Part shown: one piece after another, positions 57,967 to 64,000 of the stretch | Position numbering within the stretch: position 1 is the first letter of the stretch | How the letters are laid out: each line of letters begins with the position of its first letter | Origin: Stutzerimonas kunmingensis | GTDB lineage: Bacteria; Pseudomonadota; Gammaproteobacteria; Pseudomonadales; Pseudomonadaceae | Length of the DNA: 64,000 nt | Direction: 5' to 3' | Assembly (NCBI RefSeq): GCF_014764705.1 | Contig: NZ_JACXXG010000017.1 | Span: 22,332 to 86,331 of the forward strand | Program-made: the position numbers and the translations under genes | The notes under the pieces: generated by a model | What the model saw: the letters and a program-made list of their open reading frames with translations, nothing else | Database searches by the model: none | Told to the model about the DNA's origin: nothing

Positions 57967-59351
57967 TTTCAATTCGGTGCCGCCGCAGGCCTTCCCCGCT
58001 GGTGGTGATCTCAACGCACAACGCGACGCCATCCGTGCCGATCTGCTGGCGCGGCTGGAATCGGTGCTGATGACGCTGCTGCCAGCCGGCAAGAAGCGTG
58101 GCCAGAAGTACCTGGTCGGCGATGTCCTGGGCAGTCCCGGTGACAGCCTCGAGGTCTCGCTCAAGGGCGAAACGGCTGGCCTGTGGCACGACCACGCCAC
58201 GGGTGAAGGCGGTGACATCTTCGATCTGATCGCCGCCCACCATGGGCTCGACACCCAGGCAGACTTTGCCCGGGTGCTGGAGATCGCCGGGCAACTGGTC
58301 GGTCGGGCCACCAGCCATCCTCCGAAACGCAAGAAGGCGGAAGCCCCGGTCGACGAGCTGGGTCCGGCCACGGCCAAGTGGGACTACCTGGATGCGGCTG
58401 GCAACCTGATCGCCTGTGTCTATCGCTACGACCCGGCACCGGGTCGCAAGGAGTTCCGCCCTTGGGATGCCAAGCGCCGCAAGATGGCGCCACCCGAGCC
58501 GCGCCCGCTCTACAACCAGCCGGGCATCGGTGCTGCCGAGCAGGTGATCCTGGTCGAGGGCGAGAAGTGCGCTCAGGCCTTGATCGAGGCAGGCATCGTG
58601 GCGACCACGGCGATGCACGGGGCCAACGCGCCGGTCGACAAGACGGATTGGTCACCGCTCTCCGGTAAAGCCGTGCTCATCTGGCCGGACCGGGACAAAC
58701 CCGGATTCGGCTATGCCGAGGCCGCCTCGCAAGCAGTGCTGATGGCCGGCGCCACTTCCTGCGCCATTCTGCTGCCACCTGATGCCAAGCCGGAAGGCTG
58801 GGATGCGGCGGACGCCTTGGCTGAGGGCTTCGACGTTGCGGGCTTAATTGCCACCGGGCCACGCATCACGGTGCGGCCCTTCGATGACGACCAAGCACCT
58901 TGCGGTTATTTGAGTGCCACGGACCATGACGATGCTCACGATAGCGATGTTACGGTCTGGGGCACCGAGGACGCGCTGGCGGTGAGTTTTACCCGGCGCT
59001 ACCAGCGCGACTGGCGCTACATCGCGGCCTGGGGCAAGTGGCTCATGTGGGATGGCCAGCGCTGGCGGGCCGAGGAGACCTTGGCGGCCACCGATCTGAT
59101 CCGCCACGTCTGTCGCCACGCCGCTGTGCGTGCAGACAGCAGCAAGGTCGCAGCCAAGCTCGCGGCCAGCAGCACCGTGGGCGGGGTGGAGCGCTTGGCC
59201 CGCTCGGATCGGCACCAGCCGCTGGCTCGTGCAGCAACTGCTGCGCCGTGGATTCCAGCGTGGGCGTACCTCATCCGGCGCGAAGGCGATCTTGGGTTTG
59301 TCGCTCAAACCCAAGGACTACGGCGCCCGTTTGCCCTACCGCGATGACTGA
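57959..59351 (+). pseudogene. Phage primase/helicase gene with internal deletion
   Basis: The N-terminal part is intact. It has a Toprim-like segment (VILVEGEKCAQALIEAGIVA near residue 200; VLIWPDRDKPG near 240) and then WRYIAAWGKWLMWDGQRWRAEE, the D5/P4 primase start. Near 59200 the sequence leaves this pattern. In the same frame only a short nonsense tail follows (stop 59345-59347), while another frame to 59351 gives QQLLRRGFQRGRTSSG...LPYRDD, which looks like the real C-terminus of such proteins. The helicase domain with Walker A is missing (families usually have 750-900 residues). A deletion with frameshift best explains this. Confidence 0.7.
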
Positions 59352-59496
59352 AAACAGAGATTTGCAACTTATTGATTTTGAACAGATTTGACCGAATCTG
59401 TCCGAGCCATGGATTTACCCCTACACGCGCGCGCGTACACGCCTATAGGGAGTTATCCGGGAGCCGGTCAGGTTCGGTCAAAAAGGAGATTTGACG

Positions 59497-59970
59497 ATGA
59501 CGACAACGATTTTGGCCCTTGATCTGGGCACGACCGCCGGCTGGGCACTGGTCGGTCGCGACGGACTCATCAACGGCGGCAGCGAATCCTTCAAGCCGCA
59601 GCGGTTTGAAGGCGGCGGCATGCGCTACTTGCGCTTCAAGCGCTGGCTCACCGACATCAAGCAGTGCGCCGACGGGCTCGACTGGGTGGTATTCGAGGAG
59701 GTGCGTAAACACGCCGGCGTCGATGCGGCCCATGCCTACGGTGGCTTCATGGCCCATCTGACGGCATGGTGCGAGCACCACCAGATCCCTTACCAGGGCG
59801 TATCCGTGGGCACGATCAAGAAGCACGCGACGGGCAAGGGCAATGCTGGCAAGGCCGAGATGATCGCAGCGGCCAAGGCGGGTGGCTTCGATCCGGTCGA
59901 TGACAACCACGCCGATGCGCTGGCGCTGCTGGGCTGGGCTATGGCCCAAGGGGGTGTCGCATGCGTATGA
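59497..59970 (+). CDS. RuvC-like Holliday junction resolvase
   Basis: The 157-residue protein has the RNase H-fold start TILALDLGTTAGWALV (first catalytic Asp), a second acid in WVVFEEVRKHAG near residue 65, and DDNHADALALLGWA near the end (catalytic DxxD/H pair). These are typical of phage RuvC-like resolvases. AAGGAG lies eight bases before the ATG at 59497; an earlier TTG is not favoured. The 145 bases upstream hold a GCGCGCGC-type stretch but no gene. It overlaps the next frame by ten bases. Confidence 0.85.
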   Translation: MTTTILALDLGTTAGWALVGRDGLINGGSESFKPQRFEGGGMRYLRFKRWLTDIKQCADGLDWVVFEEVRKHAGVDAAHAYGGFMAHLTAWCEHHQIPYQGVSVGTIKKHATGKGNAGKAEMIAAAKAGGFDPVDDNHADALALLGWAMAQGGVACV

Positions 59971-60329
59971 GCACACCTTCGATTCCCTGCGCTTTGGGCC
60001 GGATAGCGCCGCCATCACCAGCCCATGCGGATGAGCTGCGGGCAATGCGCGCGGCCGCTTGGCACAAGCAAGGCGTCGTGGTCGTGCCGCTGGACGAGAT
60101 CTTCGACGATTGGGACAGGGCGTTTCTGACCGGTATCGCCACCAAGCTCTACGGTGCACGCACCAGCGCTTCCCGCAAGAGCACACCTTGGGCCGAGGGG
60201 GAAGTTATCGACCGGGGCGATGGCGAGACCTGGACGGTGGTGGCGACCACGGGCAAGTCCGTAACGGTACAGCGCGACCGCGATGGCGCGCTGGCCACCC
60301 TCGGACAACTCGGGGAGGGGCGGCCATGA
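59961..60329 (+). CDS. Hypothetical phage protein
   Basis: The 122-residue protein (ADELRAMRAAAWHKQGVVVV near residue 22; DDWDRAFLTGIATKLYG near 48) is not one I can assign. Its C-terminus is beta-rich (ETWTVVATTGKSVTVQRDRD). It overlaps the resolvase gene and its stop overlaps the next ATG, so it is embedded in the phage operon. Confidence 0.65.
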   Translation: MRMSTPSIPCALGRIAPPSPAHADELRAMRAAAWHKQGVVVVPLDEIFDDWDRAFLTGIATKLYGARTSASRKSTPWAEGEVIDRGDGETWTVVATTGKSVTVQRDRDGALATLGQLGEGRP

Positions 60330-60910
60330 CCAAGAAAACCCAACGGGCCAAGGCGCGAGCCGAACGCAAACCTCGTCTGGGCGAGGAGCACATCCGCCCT
60401 GATGGCAGCGTGATCCGCTACGTGCGCGAGGAGGACGATGATCAGAAGCCCGTCGACCACTACCGCACCGTGGACACGTTGGCGCTGATGCTCCGAAACG
60501 GCAGTATCACTGGCGCCATGCACGACGCCGGGCAGCAGTTCTCGCAGGACTTCGCCCGGGCGTTTGCCAGTGGCGTGGCCAGCAGCCGACTCGATGGCCT
60601 GCCGTGTGGAACAGCACCCGGAGAGATGTTGATCGAGCGTAACGCCAGCGCCGCCCGTGCGGTTCGGGATGCACTGGACGCTGTGGGAGGCAGTGGCGGT
60701 CCGGCCGGATCGGCGCTGTGGTACGTGGCTGGGCTGCAGATGTCGATCCGTGATTGGGCTCAGCGTGAAGGCTGGAACGGTCGGCGGCAGGATCGGGATG
60801 AGGCCAAGGGCTATCTGGTGGCAGCCCTTGGGATGCTGGCTCGGTACTACGGCTATGAGCGTTCCGGCAGCAGAAAGCCATTTGCACAGGTGTCCGCTTC
60901 TAGCGGATAA
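60326..60910 (+). CDS. Hypothetical phage protein, possibly regulatory
   Basis: The 194-residue protein has a very basic N-terminus (MTKKTQRAKARAERKPRLGE), an acidic loop (REEDDDQKPVDHYRTVDTL), and a helical C-terminal part (MLIERNASAARAVRDALDAV, then LVAALGMLARYYGYERSGSR). Similar proteins are found late in early-gene blocks of phages, where antiterminators or regulators occur, but I cannot name it. The start (GGGGAGGGGCGGCC before ATG) is well supported. Confidence 0.65.
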   Translation: MTKKTQRAKARAERKPRLGEEHIRPDGSVIRYVREEDDDQKPVDHYRTVDTLALMLRNGSITGAMHDAGQQFSQDFARAFASGVASSRLDGLPCGTAPGEMLIERNASAARAVRDALDAVGGSGGPAGSALWYVAGLQMSIRDWAQREGWNGRRQDRDEAKGYLVAALGMLARYYGYERSGSRKPFAQVSASSG

Positions 60911-60917
60911 TGTGACC

Positions 60918-61241
60918 ATGGTTTTTGTTGAACTCCCGATCTTCGTCCGCTGTGCAGCCGAACTGTTCTCGGATGAGGATATGGCCGAGTTGCAGAACAC
61001 CTTGCTGGAAAACCCTGCCGCCGGTGACTTGATCCCCGGTGGTCGGGGTTTGCGCAAGCTGCGTGTTCCGCTGCCTGGTCGAGGCAAGCGTGGCGGTGCC
61101 CGGGTGATCTACTACCACTGGGTCAGCAAGGAGCAGTGCTATCTGGTCTACGCCTACGCGAAGAATGTCAGTGCGAACCTGACGCCGGATCAGCTGCGGC
61201 GGTTGGCGGAAGTGATGCAAGCGGAGATACGAGATGAATGA
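60918..61241 (+). CDS. RelE/HigB-type toxin
   Basis: The 107-residue protein (VELPIFVRCAAELFSDEDMA; GDLIPGGRGLRKLRVPLPGR; GGARVIYYHWVSKEQCYLVY; YAKNVSANLTPDQLRRLAEV) matches the HigB/RelE toxin fold. The basic RKLR and the RVIYY strand are family hallmarks. These enzymes cut mRNA in the ribosome. Toxin-before-antitoxin order and an eight-base overlap with the HTH gene are typical of higBA-like pairs. The ATG follows directly on the preceding phage gene. Confidence 0.88.
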   Translation: MVFVELPIFVRCAAELFSDEDMAELQNTLLENPAAGDLIPGGRGLRKLRVPLPGRGKRGGARVIYYHWVSKEQCYLVYAYAKNVSANLTPDQLRRLAEVMQAEIRDE

Positions 61242-61524
61242 CAAACAGTTCGATGAGTTGCTGAGCAGCGTGCGTGACATGGGCCGCCATATGCGTGGAG
61301 AGGCCGTGGCCGGTGTGCGTGTGCAGGAGTTTCCCGAGCCTGACGTCAAGGCAATCCGCGAGCGCACGGGGCTGTCGCAGAGTCGGTTTGCCTACCTGAT
61401 TGGGGTTAAGCCCAAGACGCTTCAGAACTGGGAGCAGCGCCGAGTGCGTCCTGCCGGACCAGCGCGCGCCTTGCTCAAGATCGTCGAAGCCAACCCCGAC
61501 GCGCTCTCGGCCATTCACGCGTGA
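61234..61524 (+). CDS. HigA/NadS-type antitoxin with HTH domain
   Basis: The 96-residue protein has an N-terminal toxin-binding part (MNDKQFDELLSSVRDMGRHM) and a C-terminal XRE helix-turn-helix (VKAIRERTGLSQSRFAYLIG then VKPKTLQNWEQRRVRPAGPA). The layout fits the NadS/HigA group. It should neutralise the preceding toxin and repress the pair. The two overlap, so they are made together; such pairs help stabilise prophages. Confidence 0.88.
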   Translation: MNDKQFDELLSSVRDMGRHMRGEAVAGVRVQEFPEPDVKAIRERTGLSQSRFAYLIGVKPKTLQNWEQRRVRPAGPARALLKIVEANPDALSAIHA

Positions 61525-61603
61525 AAATTTTGCGGGTCGACAACAAACCTACTTGAATGCTGGCCCCCCACAAAGTACATTAATCCCGTACTGCTGATAC
61601 CTG

Positions 61604-61630
61604 CGCCCGCCCGATTCGTTCCGGTGGGCG
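61604..61630 (+). terminator. Hairpin downstream of the toxin-antitoxin pair
   Basis: CGCCCGCC (61604-61611) can pair with GGTGGGCG (61623-61630), with one G-T wobble, followed by TTGTGCTTTC. It lies in the 168-base gap between the antitoxin and the virion genes and may be a weak terminator separating early and late blocks. Confidence 0.45.
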
Positions 61631-61692
61631 TTGTGCTTTCTGGGCCTGGCCAATGCCACGCGCCCCACCTGCTCCACCTCTGGAGACTCCCC

Positions 61693-61896
61693 ATGAAACT
61701 CCTCATCACCCGCCCGGTTGTCCTCACCGGCGACGGAGGCGTGCGCTCGTTCGTCCCTGGCCTGACGGTCGAGATTGATGCCGCCACTGCTGAACAGATC
61801 CTGGCACAGCAGGCTGGCATCGTTGCCGAGCCGACCACCAACGCCGACACCCCAACCGCCCCACGCCGCCGGAAGTCCGCCGATGCTGAAACTTGA
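61693..61896 (+). CDS. Small phage protein
   Basis: This 67-residue protein (MKLLITRPVVLTGDGGVRSF, then LTVEIDAATAEQILAQQAGI) has a mostly beta first half and a basic end (APRRRKSADAET). Short proteins of this kind precede head or tail completion genes in several phages, but the function is unknown. It overlaps the next gene by 14 bases. The ATG at 61693 is preferred since an earlier frame starts within the non-coding gap. Confidence 0.65.
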   Translation: MKLLITRPVVLTGDGGVRSFVPGLTVEIDAATAEQILAQQAGIVAEPTTNADTPTAPRRRKSADAET

Positions 61897-62455
61897 TGTC
61901 ACCGCCGATGTGGCCAAGGCGACAGAGCACCTGTCGGATCTGGCCCGGCAGCACGTTCCGAACGCCGCCGCCCGCGCACTGACCCGCACGGCCTTCGATG
62001 CCCGTGATGCGGTGCGTGACGGCTTGCCCGAGCGCTTCAACCTGCGCCGGCCGTGGATCAGCCGGGGTATCGGTGTGACGCCGGCCAAGCCGCGCACGCT
62101 GATGGCCGAGGTCTGGTCGCGAGATCGGTTCATGGCACTACAGGAGAGTGGCGGCACCAAGACCGGCAAGTTGGCGATCCCCGTCGGCCCGATGGCCCAG
62201 ACCGCGCAGACCCGCGTCATCCCCAAGAGCCAGTGGCCGGGTCCGATGCTGGCGAAGAAGAACGTGTTCTACCGGGCTGGTGCCGTGTTCGAGCGCCGCG
62301 ACGAGAAGCGTATCCTGGCCTTGTACCTGCTGCGCCGGCAGCAGAAGGTCGAGCCGCGCTTTGGCATGGCCGACACCGTGCGCAGCGTCGCGCTGCGTGA
62401 GTACCAGCGGCAGATGGAACGGGCACTGCGGGAAGAGCTCACCCGTGCGACCTGA
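61883..62455 (+). CDS. Phage tail/head completion-type protein (minor tail protein Z-like)
   Basis: The 190-residue protein has an N-terminal helical segment (VAKATEHLSDLARQHVPNAA), a middle region with RFNLRRPWISRGIGVTPAKP near 53 and a C-terminal helix (YQRQMERALREELTRAT). The pattern resembles tail-terminator or minor-tail proteins such as lambda GpZ, though similarity is weak. It comes before the terminase-like gene, which is unusual, as these usually come after the portal and capsid genes. Confidence 0.55.
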   Translation: MLKLDVTADVAKATEHLSDLARQHVPNAAARALTRTAFDARDAVRDGLPERFNLRRPWISRGIGVTPAKPRTLMAEVWSRDRFMALQESGGTKTGKLAIPVGPMAQTAQTRVIPKSQWPGPMLAKKNVFYRAGAVFERRDEKRILALYLLRRQQKVEPRFGMADTVRSVALREYQRQMERALREELTRAT

Positions 62456-62604
62456 CGCATCTGACACATCTGATGGGTCCTCCCGGGCCATCTAAAAAGC
62501 GGGGGCCGCGCGCAGCGCGACGCTTGCCTAGCGACAGACTCAAAAAATAGGTGGTCAGGTGGTCGGTGGTCACCCGGTTTGCCATCGACCAGTTGGAGAT
62601 TTCC
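62456..62604. other. Non-coding region before the small-terminase-like gene (possible packaging site)
   Basis: The 149 bases contain GCGGGGGCCGCGCGCAGCGC, a very G/C-rich block, an A-run, and three direct GGTGGTC repeats (62550-62556, 62558-62564, 62565-62571). A packaging (cos/pac) site next to the terminase small subunit gene is the usual phage arrangement, and the repeats would serve as binding sites. This is inference without experimental or database support. Confidence 0.35.
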
Positions 62605-63135
62605 ATGAGCATGAGCTTGCGCGCCTACGCCCGGCATCGCGGCGTGGCGCTGTCCGCCGTCCAGAAGGCGATTGCCACGGGCCGCATTCACCCTGAGCTC
62701 GATGGCCGCATCGATCCGGCCAAGGCTGATGCCCAGTGGGATCGGCACACCCGGACGGCACAGCCGACCACCCCGAGGGTGACCACCGCCCGACCACAGC
62801 CGGTGTCCCAGCCTGCTGCACCGCCGCCGCTGCCCCAGGCCAGCGACGATGCCCGGGGCGTCGATTACCACAAGGCCCGGGCGGTGCGCGAAACCTACTC
62901 GGCCCGCCTGGCCAAGCTCGAATTCGAAGAGCGCACGGGCAAGCTCATCAGCAAGGACGAGGTCGACATCAAGTATTTCCAGCTGGCCCGCCAGCTGCGG
63001 GATCGGATGCAGCAGATCCCGCGCAAGGTCGCGCCCGAGATCGTCGCCCTGGTGGTGGCTGACCCGGATGTGCGCGGCGTCACCGACATCCTCGATGTCG
63101 CCATTCGTGAAGCCCTGGAGGATTTGGCCCGATGA
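62605..63135 (+). CDS. Terminase small subunit-like phage protein
   Basis: The 176-residue protein starts with a short HTH-like segment (LRAYARHRGVALSAVQKAIA). A proline-rich linker (about residues 50-85) follows, then a helical part (AVRETYSARLAKLEFEERTG near 97; RQLRDRMQQIPRKVAPEIVA near 130). The architecture, with N-terminal DNA-binding helices and a helical oligomerisation domain, matches Nu1/DUF1441-type small terminases. The ATG at 62605 is used, as an earlier GTG lies in the repeat region. No large terminase gene follows within the window. Confidence 0.7.
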   Translation: MSMSLRAYARHRGVALSAVQKAIATGRIHPELDGRIDPAKADAQWDRHTRTAQPTTPRVTTARPQPVSQPAAPPPLPQASDDARGVDYHKARAVRETYSARLAKLEFEERTGKLISKDEVDIKYFQLARQLRDRMQQIPRKVAPEIVALVVADPDVRGVTDILDVAIREALEDLAR

Positions 63136-63359
63136 AGAACCACCCGATGTGGAACCCCAACGAGCCGAACTACGCCGATGTGAGCGATGTGGTCGGCAAA
63201 GCCTTCGCAGCGGGCCTGCGCCCCGATCCCGTCGAGGAGCCGGTGTCGGCAGAGCGGCCACCCGAGCTTCTCGAAGCCTTGGTGCGCGACGCTCTGCGCC
63301 AGCACCTTGATGCGCTGATTCCTATCGTCGCCCGCGAGATCACGCAGCGCCTGCGTTGA
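63132..63359 (+). CDS. Small hypothetical phage protein
   Basis: The 75-residue protein starts MKNHPMWNPNEPNYADVSDV and ends with a hydrophobic/charged helix (LEALVRDALRQHLDALIPIV). It overlaps the previous gene by four bases (ATGA), so they are coupled. No family recognised. A small hydrophilic protein in this place could help DNA packaging, but nothing in the sequence proves it. Confidence 0.6.
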   Translation: MKNHPMWNPNEPNYADVSDVVGKAFAAGLRPDPVEEPVSAERPPELLEALVRDALRQHLDALIPIVAREITQRLR

Positions 63360-63414
63360 TTTCTTCGTCAGATCCCCCTGACGAATGTTTCAACACTTTC
63401 GTCGAGGGTCATCC

Positions 63415-63885
63415 ATGACGACTCCCTTCACCCCTGCCATGGCCAGCCGTATCGAGCTGTGGCCGCTGGACCGGCTCAAGCCCTACGCCAAAAATGCGCG
63501 CACCCACTCCGATGCACAGGTGGCGCAGATCGCCAGCAGCATCGTCGAGTACGGTTTCACCGCGCCGCTACTAGTCTCGGGTGACGGCGGCATTCTGGCT
63601 GGACATGGTCGCTTGGCGGCTGCGCAGAAACTCGCGCTCGATGTCGTGCCGGTGGTCGTGCTCGATCATCTGACACCTACTCAGCGCCGCGCGTACATCC
63701 TGGCGGACAACCAACTGGCGCTGCAGGCCGGATGGAATGAAGAGTTGCTGGCTGCCGAACTGGCCGATCTGTCCGCCGCCGGTTTCGACCTGGCGCTGAC
63801 CGGTTTCAGCGACAAGGAGATCGACGATCTGCTCGGCGATGCCGATCCGGGCGACGAAACAAATCCGCCAATTCAGACTGTGTGA
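63415..63885 (+). pseudogene. ParB-domain (ParB-methyltransferase type) gene truncated by an IS
   Basis: This 156-residue product starts with a ParB/sulfiredoxin-like domain: IELWPLDRLKPYAKNARTHSDA, GDGGILAGHGRLAAAQKLAL near 60 (the GxxRxxA-type motif) and LADNQLALQAGWNEELLAAEL near 100. In many phages this domain is fused to a DNA methyltransferase that would follow FSDKEIDDLLGDADPGDE. Here the sequence changes at about 63870 into an insertion-sequence end and a stop comes soon after. The methyltransferase part is missing from this window and may lie beyond the element. Confidence 0.75.
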
Positions 63886-63914
63886 AAACCTAGCAGTCTG
63901 AGAGCAAGCTGAAG

Positions 63915-63946
63915 ACAATGCCTCCATCAGTTGATGGGGGCATTGT
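63915..63946 (+). terminator. Hairpin in the transposase leader
   Basis: ACAATGCCTCCATC (63915-63928) pairs with GATGGGGGCATTGT (63933-63946), one mismatch, around a four-base loop, five bases before the transposase ATG at 63952. It may stop transcripts entering from outside or hide the ribosome site, a known way of keeping IS transposition low. The role is inferred. Confidence 0.5.
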
Positions 63947-63951
63947 CGTTT

Positions 63952-64000
63952 ATGGGCTACATCCAGGGCGAAGGTCGTCAGCAAAGCAGCCTGTTTCCTC
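63952..64000 (+). CDS. IS1182-family transposase, N-terminal fragment
   Basis: Only 16 codons are in the window: MGYIQGEGRQQSSLFP. This N-terminus, in particular YIQGE followed by LFP, is characteristic of IS1182-group DDE transposases as I remember them. The remainder lies outside. No ribosome site is clear because the leader hairpin takes up the place. Confidence 0.65.
   Translation, partial: MGYIQGEGRQQSSLFP

Larger units (their letters stand above)
63870..64000 (+). mobile_element. Left end of an IS1182-type insertion sequence (continues past the window)
   Basis: The phage gene breaks near CAGACTGTGTGAAAAC and a transposase reading frame starts about 80 bases later. The first residues MGYIQGEGRQQSSLFP match what I recall of IS1182-family transposases. 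The inverted repeat end and any target duplication cannot be placed precisely because the other end is outside the window. Confidence 0.65.

Overview
The window is a high-GC gammaproteobacterial chromosome segment that looks like Pseudomonas in the broad sense, probably Stutzerimonas (the P. stutzeri group). The left third follows the LPS-core gene order I recall from P. aeruginosa (PA5007 down to PA4988: core kinases, carbamoyltransferase, wapH, waaL, msbA, mig-14, dnpA, hldE, waaA). The intergenic repeats are typical pseudomonad REP/REPIN elements with a REP-associated transposase. No rRNA, tRNA or CRISPR was found. Family assignments come from reading motifs in the sequence, not from database searches.

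Layout. (1) 1-15.5 kb: LPS inner/outer core, with kinases, glycosyltransferases, the O-antigen ligase WaaL, the lipid A flippase MsbA and heptose synthesis (HldE). A kinase-like gene at 4390-5260 is frameshifted and A/T-rich. (2) 15.5-29.3 kb: housekeeping genes (aldo/keto reductase, FAD oxidoreductase, SMR efflux, WaaA, TolC, TPP riboswitch-thiC, the HMP transporter CytX, a beta-CASP exonuclease). Three tandem REPIN arrays with different periods (about 159, 146 and 94 bp) are interspersed, the last one holding the RAYT transposase. (3) 29.3-48.8 kb: a surface island. It has a glycosyltransferase, a complete type I secretion system (ABC ATPase, membrane-fusion protein, TolC-like porin), then gmd, an ABC-transporter O-polysaccharide exporter (Wzm/Wzt), a coiled-coil methyltransferase and large glycosyltransferases. 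It ends in a 932-residue secreted protein whose C-terminus closely resembles what I remember of the Caulobacter S-layer protein RsaA. (4) 48.8-64 kb: a degenerate prophage or phage-derived island with regulation, recombination, replication, a toxin-antitoxin pair and the start of packaging genes, cut by an IS1182-type element at the right edge.

How it may work. Region 3 reads as an S-layer system of the Caulobacter type. The type I exporter would secrete the RsaA-like protein, and the Wzm/Wzt polysaccharide, ligated to the lipid A-core made by region 1, would be its anchor. In Caulobacter the S-layer exporter genes also sit among gmd and other LPS genes. Such a system is not a standard part of Pseudomonas biology and is the main finding here.

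The prophage carries several independent lesions: an in-frame stop in an SSB-like gene, an internally deleted primase/helicase, and a ParB-type gene cut by the IS. It is probably defective, but its regulatory unit (HTH repressor, ImmA-type protease, GTTAAC operators, two unknown proteins) looks intact.
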